Origin: Methanolobus psychrophilus R15
Lineage (GTDB): Archaea; Halobacteriota; Methanosarcinia; Methanosarcinales; Methanosarcinaceae
Reading direction: 5' to 3'
DNA: 64,000 bases
Assembly (NCBI GenBank): GCA_000306725.1
Contig: CP003083.1
Location: 2,344,042-2,408,041, forward strand
This document shows, one piece after another, positions 16,665 to 26,322 of this stretch. The notes under the pieces are model-generated. The model made no database searches. It was not told where the DNA came from and saw only the letters and a program-made list of their open reading frames with translations. A program made the position numbers and the translations under genes. Each line of letters starts with the position of its first letter. Positions within the stretch are counted from its first letter, which is position 1.

Positions 16665-17666
16665 TCAGGCATTGATCAGCCGTGATATCCTTGAAATCTG
16701 GGGCTGCTTTGAGAGCATGTACATCAAAGCAGGCAGGCCGGAGCCTGATATGTGGTGGAGAAGGTTTTTTGTTCCATTATTTATTAGGGGATTCCTTTCC
16801 AGCAAGTCGCTTCCCAGAAAGCGGAGAAGCCTGTCGAATGGTCTCATGCCTGTAGTAAAGCCGACTTCCTCTCTGATATCTTTTCCCATGCTGAAGGCAA
16901 GTTCTATCCAGGAGTCCAGTTCTCCTGTAATGTGCTTCAATACGGGCTGGTCTATCACCATACAGGAACGGCCTTTAGTGATGTTGGAAAAATAGTCGTG
17001 GAATGTATCGCCTTTGGCAAGGGTATATGCCTTGCCTATGCTTCCTGTATGGCTGTCAGTTGTAACAGCAATTCCTTTTCCGTACTTTTGTGCAAGCGCC
17101 ATCGTTAACAGGTTCTTCTGATCCAGGCTCTGCATATTGTATTCGATGACAGGGAAATTCCTGACAAGTTCAGGTATTGCAGGGACATTGGGTATATCGC
17201 CTCTCAGAAACCAGAAAGGATGATTGTAAATGTATGGCAGGTCATTGCTTTTGAAATAATCTATAAGGCTGTAAATATCATTTTTCTGATTCGCCATGGC
17301 CTGGAATTCTGAATATTGCCCCCTTTCGAATCCAAAGACGTTAATATGCACAGTGTGTCCCACGTTCAGCGGATCGGTGACGGACAGTTCCACTCCCGGT
17401 ATGAGGTTTTCCCGTTCCCACCCCATGATATCATGGGCTTTAACAGTATCATGGTCCGTGAAGGTTATAAAATCAAGGCCTCGGGCTCTTCCTTTTTGCA
17501 GGAGTTTTTCAGGATGCATAGATTCCGCAGACAGGACATCGTATGAGCAGCATGTATGGACATGAAGGTCTGCTTTATGCCATCCATTTTCCACAAGTTC
17601 AGCAACCTTATCGGAAGAAATTATTTCTTGTTTACTGGAATCTTTTCCATGTGGCAAGATCATCAC
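16665..17666 (-). CDS. PHP-domain phosphoesterase, paralogue 1
   Basis: A 333-residue protein with a PHP metallo-phosphoesterase domain over about residues 30-235. Metal-site motifs are ADLHVHT, FTDHDT, YNHPFW and TTDSHTG. A C-terminal extension of about 100 residues has no recognised domain and is basic and helical. The substrate is unknown; relatives include nucleoside monophosphate and polymerase-associated phosphoesterases. A close paralogue lies 234 bases upstream in the same orientation, suggesting a tandem duplication. Confidence 0.85.
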   Translation of the reverse strand: MMILPHGKDSSKQEIISSDKVAELVENGWHKADLHVHTCCSYDVLSAESMHPEKLLQKGRARGLDFITFTDHDTVKAHDIMGWERENLIPGVELSVTDPLNVGHTVHINVFGFERGQYSEFQAMANQKNDIYSLIDYFKSNDLPYIYNHPFWFLRGDIPNVPAIPELVRNFPVIEYNMQSLDQKNLLTMALAQKYGKGIAVTTDSHTGSIGKAYTLAKGDTFHDYFSNITKGRSCMVIDQPVLKHITGELDSWIELAFSMGKDIREEVGFTTGMRPFDRLLRFLGSDLLERNPLINNGTKNLLHHISGSGLPALMYMLSKQPQISRISRLINA

Positions 17667-17861
17667 ACTTGTTAAGTTGTCACCAGGATATCATGGCATA
17701 ATAATCAATAGTACACTTATCAATATAACAAGGGCGAAGTAAATACTTTGTGTACTTAACTTATAGTTATCAAATGAAATATATAAAAATAGCATGTGAT
17801 ATAATCCGGAATTATCGGATTCAAAAGCCCCACACGTTTAAGTTTCTCATTATCTTCGGAG

Positions 17862-17897
17862 CACCCTCCACCAGATACCCTGTCATTTAAGAGGGTG
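17862..17897 (-). terminator. Hairpin after the second PHP gene
   Basis: CACCCTC (17862-17868) and GAGGGTG (17891-17897) form a 7-bp stem just past the stop codon of the 17901-18890 gene on the minus strand. It may act as a 3' stabiliser or terminator. No strong T tract follows. Confidence 0.3.
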
Positions 17898-17900
17898 ATC

Positions 17901-18890
17901 TCAGGCGTTGACCATCCTTTCTATCCTGGTTACCTGTGACTTTTTGGAAATCATGTGCAGGAATACGGGTAAACGGGAGCCTGCTACCTGTCTTGCCAGA
18001 CTTGCTGTTGCTTTATTCAGTTTGTTGCTCCTGTCCGGCATGTCTCTTGCCAGAGCGCTCATCACCCTGTCGAAAGCACCAATTCCGGTGGAAAAACCAG
18101 TTTCCTCCCATATCCCTTTATCGATGCTGAACAACAGTTCGATAAGGCCTCCCAATTCTGCAGCAAAGTGTTTCCAAGCGGGCTCCTCCATGACCAGATA
18201 GGAACGCCCTTTGCTGATATTGGAAAAGTATTCGTGGAAAGTATCGCCCTGTGCGAGTGTATATACCTTTCCTATATTCCCGGTATGGCTGTCGGTGTTA
18301 ATTGCCATTCCCTTGTTATATCGCTGTGCGAGGACCATGGAGAAGAAATTCTTCTGCCGAAGGTCCTGAGCATTGTACTCCACCACAGGAAAATGCTTAA
18401 CGAGCTCGGGCACTGCAAGTATATTTGGCTTTTCACCAAACTTGAACCAGAAGGGGTGGTTATAGATATAAGGCAGGTCATTACTTTTAAGATAGTCAAT
18501 GACGCTGTAAATGTTCTTCTCCTTCCTTGCCAGAAGCTCTATCTCCTGATATTGCTCCCTGTCAAATGCAAAGGCGTTCATATGCACTGTGTGTCCTACG
18601 TTTTCGATGTCCTTTATGGATATCTCTACGCCCGGGGTCAGGTCCTCCCTGTTCCATCCCAGCATATCGTATGCCTTTATAGTATCATGGTCTGTGAACG
18701 TGACATAGTCAAGTCCCATACTTTTCGCTTTCTCAAAAAGGCGGGCGGGGTGGGTCTGCCAGGCAGGAGGGACATCGTGCGAGCAGCATGTATGTACATG
18801 CATGTCAGCTTTGCACCATCCGTCCTCCATAAGTTCGGCTGCCTTTTCTGAAGAAATAATCTTATCTTTTATTTCGGAGGTCTGAAACAA
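17901..18890 (-). CDS. PHP-domain phosphoesterase, paralogue 2
   Basis: A 329-residue paralogue of the protein encoded at 16665-17666, with the same motif set: ADMHVHT, FTDHDT, YNHPFW and NTDSHTG. The similar C-terminal extension ends TRIERMVNA, against SRISRLINA in the other copy. The two proteins align over their full lengths with many substitutions, so the duplication is not recent. Intact metal ligands in both copies suggest both are active. The substrate is unknown. The AT-rich upstream region would carry its own promoter. Confidence 0.85.
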   Translation of the reverse strand: MFQTSEIKDKIISSEKAAELMEDGWCKADMHVHTCCSHDVPPAWQTHPARLFEKAKSMGLDYVTFTDHDTIKAYDMLGWNREDLTPGVEISIKDIENVGHTVHMNAFAFDREQYQEIELLARKEKNIYSVIDYLKSNDLPYIYNHPFWFKFGEKPNILAVPELVKHFPVVEYNAQDLRQKNFFSMVLAQRYNKGMAINTDSHTGNIGKVYTLAQGDTFHEYFSNISKGRSYLVMEEPAWKHFAAELGGLIELLFSIDKGIWEETGFSTGIGAFDRVMSALARDMPDRSNKLNKATASLARQVAGSRLPVFLHMISKKSQVTRIERMVNA

Positions 18891-19264
18891 TTTATCACAG
18901 CGCGGTTTGTGGGTGGTGGTATTATAGAGTACAATCTTTGAAACGGGATGATATATAACTATATTTATTAATTACGTATTTTAAGTACTAAATATATATC
19001 TGCGCATGCAGCTATTTACTATTTATTTTTATGTTATTAATGAAATAATATCTGATCGTCATCTATCCCTGTCTGTTCGATTTTCATAGTTTGATCAGCT
19101 GTAATTATTCCTGTGTTTTGTTCCTGGTCTTTTTTTGCTAAAACCTTTAACTTCGCAGCTCTATTATCTCTTATGGAGAGATCAGGGGTCTTTTTGGAAT
19201 GCTGGTTGCAGTTGTCATGTCCGGGGTGTGTCAGAATGCAGAAGCAGGTAACTAATGAGGTTGA
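18891..19264. other. AT-rich intergenic region, divergent promoters
   Basis: About 370 AT-rich bases between a minus-strand PHP gene and plus-strand photolyase. TATA-like stretches (for example 18957-18995) are abundant. No reading frame or RNA gene is recognisable. Confidence 0.5.
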
Positions 19265-20644
19265 ATGATGGCGGATATCAACAGATCTATCTTCGTTTTC
19301 AGAAGGGACCTGCGCATTGACGACAATCTGGGTCTCAGGGCAGCCGTGGAGTCTTCAGATGAAGTAATCCCTTGCTTCATATTCGACCCAAGGCTCGCAA
19401 GCTCTAAAAGGCTTGGTTTCAATCCCAACGCCTTCCAGTTCCTGCTTGAGTCGCTGGAAGATCTTCAGAGGCAGTTCAAGGCAAAAGGCGGCAGACTGTA
19501 TCTCTTCTCCGGGATAGCCGAGGATATTATCGGTCAGCTTGCGGGTAAGCTAGGTGCGGATGCAGTCTTTGTCAATGAGGATTATACTCCTTTCAGCAGG
19601 CGACGGGATGAGGCAACAAGGAATACATGTAAAGGCCTGGATGTTAAGTTCACACAAGTCCATGACTGTCTTCTCAATGAGCAGGGAACGGTTCTCACCC
19701 AGCAAGGACGGCCCTACGTTGTTTTCTCCCAGTTCTTTCGTGCTGGCTCAAAAAGGAATATTTCCATACCTTCGATGCTCGCAGAAGGCAAGTTCTATAC
19801 CGGTGAACCGGGCATTGAAGAAACACCGGCTTCTGAAAAGCTGCTGCCGCTGAAGAACGAAAAGCTGTTCTCCCGCGGCGGGAGGACACAGGCCCTTCAG
19901 GTACTGGAAGACCTGTCGCGATTTGAGAACTATGCCGCAGAGCATGACTATCCTTCGCTTCAGGGCACAACAGGGCTTTCAGCGCATAACAAACTTGGGA
20001 CCATATCCATAAGAGAGTTTTACCATTATGTTCGAAATGAACTGGGGGAAGACCACCCTCTGATCAGGCAGTTATACTGGCGTGACTTCTTCACTCATAT
20101 CGCACATCACTTTCCTTCTGTGTTTGGGCAATCTTTCAAGGAAAAGTTCCGGAACATCCAGTGGGGTTACAACAATTCCTTTTTCCATGCATGGTGTTCG
20201 GGAAGCACCGGCTTTCCTATAGTTGACGCAGGCATGAGGCAGTTGAATGCGACTGGATTCATGCACAACAGGGTGAGGATGATAGTGGCATCTTTCCTTG
20301 TAAAGGACCTGCATATCGACTGGTATCTGGGGGAGAGATATTTCGCAAGCAAACTCGTGGACTATGACCCGTGTGTAAATAATGGTAATTGGCAGTGGTC
20401 AGCTTCTACTGGTGCGGATTCACAGCCGTATTTCCGAATCTTCAATCCCTGGCTTCAGCAGAGAAAGTATGATCCTGACTGTGAGTATATCCGGAAATGG
20501 GTGCCGGAGCTCAGAGAAATGGATGCTGCCGGGATACACGGTCTTGAAAGGAGCAAGCCTCCGGTTTCTACCGGATATCCGTCTGCAATAGTTGACCATA
20601 AAGAAGAAAGGGACAGAACATTGGCAGTGTTTGGCTCTCTGTAA
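19265..20644 (+). CDS. phrB: Class I deoxyribodipyrimidine photolyase
   Basis: A 459-residue flavoprotein of the cryptochrome/photolyase family that splits UV-induced cyclobutane pyrimidine dimers with light. The N-terminal antenna domain begins FVFRRDLRIDDNLGL. The FAD domain contains GMRQLNATGFMHNRVRM, DWYLGERYFASKLVDYDP and NNGNWQWSASTGAD, the conserved FAD and DNA-contact region with NWQW. That pattern and length support a class I CPD photolyase rather than a cryptochrome. ATG codons at 19265 and 19268 are both possible starts, with GAGG upstream. Confidence 0.92.
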   Translation: MMADINRSIFVFRRDLRIDDNLGLRAAVESSDEVIPCFIFDPRLASSKRLGFNPNAFQFLLESLEDLQRQFKAKGGRLYLFSGIAEDIIGQLAGKLGADAVFVNEDYTPFSRRRDEATRNTCKGLDVKFTQVHDCLLNEQGTVLTQQGRPYVVFSQFFRAGSKRNISIPSMLAEGKFYTGEPGIEETPASEKLLPLKNEKLFSRGGRTQALQVLEDLSRFENYAAEHDYPSLQGTTGLSAHNKLGTISIREFYHYVRNELGEDHPLIRQLYWRDFFTHIAHHFPSVFGQSFKEKFRNIQWGYNNSFFHAWCSGSTGFPIVDAGMRQLNATGFMHNRVRMIVASFLVKDLHIDWYLGERYFASKLVDYDPCVNNGNWQWSASTGADSQPYFRIFNPWLQQRKYDPDCEYIRKWVPELREMDAAGIHGLERSKPPVSTGYPSAIVDHKEERDRTLAVFGSL

Positions 20645-20779
20645 TTTCTCAAGACTGCATTCTTATTGAGAAGATATATTTATTGTCAGTTCTATTGTCA
20701 GAGGTCAAGCTGATTGGAGCAGGCTTAAATAGTCACCTTGACTAATCAGAGACTTTCACTTAAGATGCCGGGGAAATAA

Positions 20780-22135
20780 ATGGTAAGCGATGAAGAAATG
20801 CTGTCGGATAGTGTGTGGAGTCTCTTTCGCAGGTTCACTTTCCCTGCCATGGCCGGTATATTAGTGGCCGGTATCCAGACCATTATTGACGGTGTTTTCA
20901 TCGGTAACGGCGTGGGAAGCGATGGACTTGCCGGAGTGACACTTGCCTTCCCCTTTGTGATGTTCATTGTAGCTGCCGGCATAATGATCGGCATGGGGTC
21001 CGCCAGCCTTGTGGCTCTTGAGCTGGGCAGGTCGCACCGGGACCGAGCCAGGGTGATAATGTCCAATGTCTTTCCTCTTGTGTTTGCAGCAGGCCTGGTT
21101 ATCACGGCGATGGGCCTGTTTCTGGGACCATCGCTGATTGGCATGTTCGATACTAGCGATACTGTAAGGTCAATGTCGGAAGACTACATGAATGTGATAT
21201 TCATTGGATCGGTATTCATCCTTCTTGCCCTGACCCTTGACCCGCTTGTAAGGAACGACGGATATCCTTTGCTGGCAATGAGGGCCATGATCCTTGCTGT
21301 ACTGATCAACATAGTGCTGGACTACGTTTTCGTCATAAGGCTGGACATGCAGCTCTTCGGGGCGGCCCTTGCTACAGTTCTTGCCTTTGGGTTGAGTGCA
21401 AGCATCCTTTCAATGCACTTTTTCAGCCAGAAGACCGGCCTTCGGGTGAGCTTTGGCACAATGAGATTCCATCCCCGTGAAGTGCTGAGAATAGTTGAGA
21501 GCGGCCTTCCGTCATTTGCGATGCAGCTCTCCGTGGCTGTGCTGTTCCTGGCTCACAATTTCGTACTGTTGCAGTACGGAGACGAAGGGGTCATTTCTGC
21601 ATACGGGATAATCGGCTATTCTTTTGCTATATTCTATATGATGTTTGAGGGTGTTGCTGTAGGTGTGCAGCCAATAGTGGGCTTCAATTATGGTGCAGGC
21701 CGGTACGACCGTGTGCGTGAGACCCTGAAGCTTGCCATGGCTGCATGCGTGGCCATCGGAAGCATCGGTGTCATTATCGTCTATCTGGTACCGGAAATGG
21801 TGGTCGGTATATTTAATCCGGATACGGAGGAGATCCTTGAAACGACTGTAATCGGCATGAAGATCATAGTGGCATCGTTGCTCGTTCAGGGTATCGTGGT
21901 GGTGAACGCCACTTACTACCAGTCCATAAACCGTGTCGGATATGCCCTGTTCATTCACCTGGGCAAGATATTCGTGTTCATGCTTCCCCTGCTGCTGGCA
22001 CTGCCAATGTTCTTCGGTCTGCATGGCGTGTGGTTCGCAACTCCCGTAGCCGATTACCTGATGTTTGCGGTAGTGATGGTCATGCTCTACGAGGAATTGA
22101 AGGTGCTAAAAGGAGAAAAGCGCAGGAATCCCTGA
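20780..22135 (+). CDS. MATE-family multidrug/cation antiporter
   Basis: A 451-residue membrane protein with about twelve hydrophobic segments in the two-fold arrangement of the MATE family. The first half carries IIDGVFIGNGVGSDGLAGV and GMGSASLVALELGR; the second half carries VAVGVQPIVGFNYGAGRYDRVRE, a characteristic repeat-2 signature. Family members export drugs or metabolites in exchange for H+ or Na+. The gene stands alone, about 135 bases after photolyase, with TAAG/TATA-like sequence before it. The substrate is unknown. Confidence 0.92.
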   Translation: MVSDEEMLSDSVWSLFRRFTFPAMAGILVAGIQTIIDGVFIGNGVGSDGLAGVTLAFPFVMFIVAAGIMIGMGSASLVALELGRSHRDRARVIMSNVFPLVFAAGLVITAMGLFLGPSLIGMFDTSDTVRSMSEDYMNVIFIGSVFILLALTLDPLVRNDGYPLLAMRAMILAVLINIVLDYVFVIRLDMQLFGAALATVLAFGLSASILSMHFFSQKTGLRVSFGTMRFHPREVLRIVESGLPSFAMQLSVAVLFLAHNFVLLQYGDEGVISAYGIIGYSFAIFYMMFEGVAVGVQPIVGFNYGAGRYDRVRETLKLAMAACVAIGSIGVIIVYLVPEMVVGIFNPDTEEILETTVIGMKIIVASLLVQGIVVVNATYYQSINRVGYALFIHLGKIFVFMLPLLLALPMFFGLHGVWFATPVADYLMFAVVMVMLYEELKVLKGEKRRNP

Positions 22136-22235
22136 TACCGCAGGCCTGCACCTGCAACTAAAAGCAGCTATCTATTTAAGCAAGCCTCCGCAATATTAAT
22201 ATGTAAAGCATCTGTTTACATCATGCTCCTTTTGT

Positions 22236-22320
22236 GCGGGGGTTGCCCAGCCAGGTCAAAGGCGATGGGCTTAGGACCCATTTTCGTAGGAATTCGTGCG
22301 TTCGAATCGCACCCCCCGCA
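22236..22320 (+). tRNA. tRNA-Leu (anticodon TAG)
   Basis: An 85-nt tRNA with the long variable arm of class II tRNAs. The 7-bp acceptor stem is GCGGGGG with CCCCCGC and the discriminator is A. The anticodon loop is CTTAGGA, giving anticodon TAG, which reads CUN leucine codons. The T loop is GTTCGAATC. CCA is not encoded. A TATA-like AATATTAATATG lies about 40 bases upstream. Confidence 0.95.
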
Positions 22321-22432
22321 TGCGATTTTTGAACATTTGCAACTGAAATTATGGCAACGCTTCTGTAGGGACAACGTGCAAAAATTTATAGAACCTACCT
22401 ACATTCAATAAAAAGGCAAAAAGGGATGCTAA

Positions 22433-23218
22433 TTAAATTTCAGTTATAAGACTTGACTTTTTTAAATAATGTTCGCAGATTTCTTTTGCCCATTCAAGTG
22501 CTTCAGGAGTGGAACATAGAAGATGCCTGTTATCATAATTTTCGTTGCTATCCAGTAGACTCATCATGAGTTGATAATCATTGTAAGCAAAGGACATAAA
22601 ATTCATTTTTTCAGGATAAACATAAATATGGATTAACTTGTTTCTAAAAACAGTTTCTGAATGTATGTTCGAATGCATTAACAATTTGTCATGTAATTCT
22701 TTTGAAATAATGATGTTCATAGTTACATTATTGTCTATCAATTCAGAGAATATTTCAGGAAAGTTGGGATAGAGAAAAGCAGTAATTATAAATGTAGAAT
22801 TAGACCTCTTAGACGTTTCTTGGAATTCTCTATTGATTTCGTACATTTCGGTAATAGGAGGAGTTATGGATTTACAGTGTCCTAATTCATTTATTCTTTC
22901 CAGAAGATGAGGCGGGATGAAATCAATATTATGTGTTCCCCAGTAATCAATATTAGCGTCCAGGACTTCAATAGTCTCTAAAAAAGGAGCCATCTTATCG
23001 ACTAGAAGTTTTCCGATGATGGTTAATTGATAAGTGTCTTTATGTTGATCAACAAGATAATGATCCTCCAGTGTTCTTATCTGAGGAAGCAAAGCCTGCC
23101 TTGTTGTATTAAGGGATGTAAGGAGATATTCCATTTCCAGTGGGCCATCCTGTAGCAACTGTAGGACGCTTTTCCTCTTCCCGGATGCAAATATCACATC
23201 AAGCAATGCTTTTGTCAT
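22433..23218 (-). CDS. FilR1-type winged-helix transcriptional regulator, copy A
   Basis: A 261-residue regulator with an N-terminal winged helix (about residues 10-75; LLTSLNTTRQALLPQIRTLE is the likely recognition region). The C-terminal domain is of the DUF1724/FilR1 type (FIPPHLLERINELGHCK, EFQETSKRSNSTFIITAFLYP). The start ATG at 23218 is chosen because GAGTGA precedes it; a GTG three codons upstream is the alternative. FilR1-type regulators are abundant in Methanosarcinales and thought to tie gene expression to methanogenic growth state; the ligand is unknown. An equally long paralogue lies at 26323-27108. Confidence 0.85.
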   Translation of the reverse strand: MTKALLDVIFASGKRKSVLQLLQDGPLEMEYLLTSLNTTRQALLPQIRTLEDHYLVDQHKDTYQLTIIGKLLVDKMAPFLETIEVLDANIDYWGTHNIDFIPPHLLERINELGHCKSITPPITEMYEINREFQETSKRSNSTFIITAFLYPNFPEIFSELIDNNVTMNIIISKELHDKLLMHSNIHSETVFRNKLIHIYVYPEKMNFMSFAYNDYQLMMSLLDSNENYDNRHLLCSTPEALEWAKEICEHYLKKSSLITEI

Positions 23219-23363
23219 CTCTGTCACACTCTATCAAAGTGATTATAATTCCGAAGAGTATTACTTTAAATAAAGAAGTTATTGCTATTTATAGTAAATT
23301 AAATATACTTCTTGCAATTTATATGATGTTTTAACAGAGTGAATCTCGCAGATTCATAATGAT

Positions 23364-24194
23364 TTAATATCGTGTCAATTTCAACAGCTTTTGTGAGATA
23401 TCAAATACAGTTACTCCACTTATTGCAACCCATAAAGGAAAAGTTGCAGCAATGGCAGTCAGTCCTTCAGGTACTGCCAGCAATCCTGCAATAAGAGCAA
23501 CAATGGAGGTAGCAACAATCCTTTTGTCTGATAACCGGTCTCCTCTGTCTGATACGGAATGGGATTTTCCGGCCAGCACTATCCTGAAAATGAAAAAAAG
23601 GGCCAAAAGCGACAAGGCAATGATATAATATCCGGATATAGGGCCAATCTCAATACTCCTCCTGTAAAAACCAAAAAGACCGGCTATCAGTGAAATGAAG
23701 GCAAATAGGAAATGCCGTTTGACGGGCTTAGTTAATATAGCATCCATAAAAAAAGCAATAGACATTACTATCCCGTACATCCACTTTCCAGTGTAAACGA
23801 GATATATTCCAGTAATTACTATCAGGATACTGTCATACAAGGTCAAAGGCATGCCTACTGTCCGGTTCACCATCCTGAAAAGGAATACCAGCAACAAAGC
23901 AATTAATAAACTTGTATAATTGAACAGGAAAAGGCCTGAAATTCCTATTCCGGCGGCAATGATTGCAGATTCCGGGTGATCCGGGTCGATCTCCTTTGTG
24001 AGCGCCCATGCAAAAAACACTGACAGAGCAGCTCTTATGCTCCAGATGATTCCCGGAAGAAGATTGTCTCCTGACAGCATCCTGAACAAAACGGATGCAA
24101 TGAATATCATGGCACAAAGAAGGACAATTAACCGGTTATCCGGATAGTCCATGTCAAGGGGTCTTGAAAGCGATGATATCTTCTTCGTGTCCAT
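23364..24194 (-). CDS. Unknown polytopic membrane protein
   Basis: Not recognised. A 276-residue protein with about nine hydrophobic helices covering nearly the whole length after a 25-residue N-terminus (MDTKKISSLSRPLDMDYPD...). No catalytic or transport signature is visible. The ATG at 24194 is preferred over a TTG nine codons upstream, although neither has a strong ribosome site. It lies 100 bases downstream of the SIMPL gene in the same direction and upstream of a FilR1-type regulator. Confidence 0.7.
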   Translation of the reverse strand: MDTKKISSLSRPLDMDYPDNRLIVLLCAMIFIASVLFRMLSGDNLLPGIIWSIRAALSVFFAWALTKEIDPDHPESAIIAAGIGISGLFLFNYTSLLIALLLVFLFRMVNRTVGMPLTLYDSILIVITGIYLVYTGKWMYGIVMSIAFFMDAILTKPVKRHFLFAFISLIAGLFGFYRRSIEIGPISGYYIIALSLLALFFIFRIVLAGKSHSVSDRGDRLSDKRIVATSIVALIAGLLAVPEGLTAIAATFPLWVAISGVTVFDISQKLLKLTRY

Positions 24195-24294
24195 GATTAA
24201 CCGGCCAAAGTTCCCTCTCAAATTCCAGAGTGGTAGCTCTGTGTTTTACACATTCCGCCTGGATATGTTTTTAATCTACAGAGCCTAAAACCTT

Positions 24295-25038
24295 TCACTC
24301 AATAATATATGTTACCTGGACTGACATTGAAACAGTGGACTCTCCCGGCTGGATGGGGGTGGAAACTGCAGCTTCATCTCTTGCTTCCTGTGGTGTTGAG
24401 TAATATATCCTTGAATCGGTGCTGTCGCTTATGGATGCTGTCTGCACACCCACTATCTCAACACCCAGGCTTCCGGCAAGCATATTGGCTTTTGATGCAG
24501 CATCAGCAACTGCTGCATTTACAAGCTCCTCACGAAGATCCTTTTGCATCTCAGTGGATACTGAAAAGGAAATACCCCCGATCTGGTTGGCTCCGGCTGC
24601 TGTGGATCTGTCAATGATGTCGCTAAGCTTATCGAGCATAGTGGTCGTGACCTGCACATTATTGGAAGCTGAATAAGCTATAATTGTCGGCCTTCCATCA
24701 TAGCTGTACACGGGATACACGGAAACATAGGACGTCTGGATCTCCTTTTCCGGCAACCCGAGGGCCTTGAGCTCTGCGACCACAGCACTCATCAGGGCCG
24801 CATTCTCATCGGCAGCTCCCTTTGCTGTTGAGTTCTGGACCACAACACCAATACTCAATGTTGCAGTATCAGGCACAGCTTTTTTCTCAGCGTACCCGTT
24901 CATGTAAATAGTATTCTCCATATTCCTGTCCGATACAGTCTGTGAACTAGCAAATAGCGCTGCTGCCATCAATACCAGGGCAATTGAAAGAGCAAGGACA
25001 AGATCGTATGATCTATCGCTCGAATTTCCTTGTGACAA
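24295..25038 (-). CDS. SIMPL-domain (DUF541) secreted or membrane-anchored protein
   Basis: A 247-residue protein with one N-terminal hydrophobic helix (about residues 14-32) that serves as signal or anchor. A SIMPL domain (DUF541) follows, with the hallmark sequence YMNGYAEKKAVPDTATLSIGV. The later part contains ASNNVQVTT and RSTAAGANQIGGISFSV, also typical. The TTG at 25038 is favoured because GGAG lies about eight bases upstream; the GTG at 25047 directly abuts the ribosome site. Bacterial relatives include periplasmic proteins linked to oxidative stress; the archaeal role is unknown. Confidence 0.85.
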   Translation of the reverse strand: MSQGNSSDRSYDLVLALSIALVLMAAALFASSQTVSDRNMENTIYMNGYAEKKAVPDTATLSIGVVVQNSTAKGAADENAALMSAVVAELKALGLPEKEIQTSYVSVYPVYSYDGRPTIIAYSASNNVQVTTTMLDKLSDIIDRSTAAGANQIGGISFSVSTEMQKDLREELVNAAVADAASKANMLAGSLGVEIVGVQTASISDSTDSRIYYSTPQEARDEAAVSTPIQPGESTVSMSVQVTYIIE

Positions 25039-25347
25039 ATTGTGCACTCCATTTTTGGTTCATTTTATAGTACATTTAATGGGTGTAATATTCATTTGTA
25101 TTGCTATCCGTGTTTATAGTCTTATCCCGGCTCCGCAGGAAATTCTTGAAACAGGCGCACTTGCCTGGATATTTCTTGGATATAGTATCTATGCACAATC
25201 TGAATGGAAGCATATTATCGTACCTTTTTCAGATTATCATGTCTATTGAATATTATCATGGGTATTGATTATTGCATTGGCTTTGTTTTATATACAGCAA
25301 GTTAACTCTGTTAATACGCAGGTAAAAAGCTCTGCAGGAGACAAACG
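25039..25347. other. Intergenic region, divergent promoters
   Basis: About 310 bases between the minus-strand SIMPL gene and the plus-strand Fe-S protein. A hydrophobic open frame (25040-25249) lacks a ribosome site and is judged accidental. TATA-like TTTTATATAC occurs at about 25286-25296, about 55 bases before the downstream start. Confidence 0.45.
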
Positions 25348-26130
25348 TTGGATCTAAAAGAGGAGATAAGAGCCAAAGTTATGGAAAAAGGATTCCAGCT
25401 TTTTGGTGTATCGGACATAAAAAAGCTTGAGGATGTAGATTTCCCGCCAGGCCGCGGACTTGTAAAGCCATCTGAATTTATGGCTGATGCAAAATCCCTT
25501 GTCGTTATGGGAATGGTTATCTGGGACGAGGGCATGAACTCTGCGATAAGCACGCCCGGAACGGGTGATTTCAGCGGAGGGGAAGCCGAATATTATAACC
25601 TCTACTACGAAACTGTGGAAACCCGTGCATGGAGGCTGGCCCAATGGCTTTGGGATGACAAGGATATCAAAGCGATCCCAACTCATTCAGTGCATGTGAA
25701 AGTTGCAGCGCATCTTGCAGGGCTTGGATTCATAGGTCATAACACCCAAGTGATAACGCCTGAATATGGTCCAAGGGTACGCTGGATTGCTTTGCTCACC
25801 ACGGCTGAGCTAACACCGGACGAGCCTTTCCCAAGGGATCTGTGTGCGGAGCAGCCTCTGTGCCAGAAAGAGTCCTTATGCGTGAAATCATGTCCTTATG
25901 GTGCTATTATTCCGGGCCCGTCACAGGGAGTGACTCCCGGTGAAAAAGTGATATACGACAAATGTGTGGTGGCCCATGAACTCGAAAGAGACATAGATGC
26001 TAAATGGGAGAAACACATCCGCAGAATAACAGACCGTGGATTCATGGAATGCACCATTTGCAATCTTGCCTGTCCCTATGGCAAAGTCCTAGATGAGGAA
26101 ATCATTCCCAGAAAACGGGGCCTTGCTTGA
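25348..26130 (+). CDS. 4Fe-4S protein related to epoxyqueuosine reductase (QueG-like)
   Basis: A 260-residue protein starting with TTG, supported by CAGGAG about 10 bases upstream. The middle carries HVKVAAHLAGLGFIGHN, a QueG-like segment, followed by ferredoxin-type cysteine clusters (CAEQPLCQKESLCVKSCPYGAI and CTICNLACPYG, given here in part). It lacks the HEAT-repeat tail of true QueG and is shorter. Queuosine is not known in archaeal tRNA, so a general reductase role is more likely. The gene is monocistronic. Confidence 0.8.
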   Translation: MDLKEEIRAKVMEKGFQLFGVSDIKKLEDVDFPPGRGLVKPSEFMADAKSLVVMGMVIWDEGMNSAISTPGTGDFSGGEAEYYNLYYETVETRAWRLAQWLWDDKDIKAIPTHSVHVKVAAHLAGLGFIGHNTQVITPEYGPRVRWIALLTTAELTPDEPFPRDLCAEQPLCQKESLCVKSCPYGAIIPGPSQGVTPGEKVIYDKCVVAHELERDIDAKWEKHIRRITDRGFMECTICNLACPYGKVLDEEIIPRKRGLA

Positions 26131-26322
26131 AGCAGTAGCAGTCCTTCGCTTCAAGCGTATCAAAATCTGGTCCTATTACGTGATTTAAGGTTCTGTAGGA
26201 TTCCATCTTAAAGTGATCATCATCCGGATTCAAGAATCTCTGCAGGACCAAAATCGCTTTTATCATTCAACCGGAATCACGATTCGCATCAGAAGTTGTG
26301 ACACGATTGTAATGTATGCTGC

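Noticed and set aside
25040-25249. 69-codon hydrophobic plus-strand frame
   Set aside because: No ribosome site, and it overlaps the start of the divergent SIMPL gene.
26100-26268. 54-codon minus-strand frame (MIKAILVLQRFLN...)
   Set aside because: It overlaps the end of the Fe-S protein gene, has no ribosome site and no recognisable homology.
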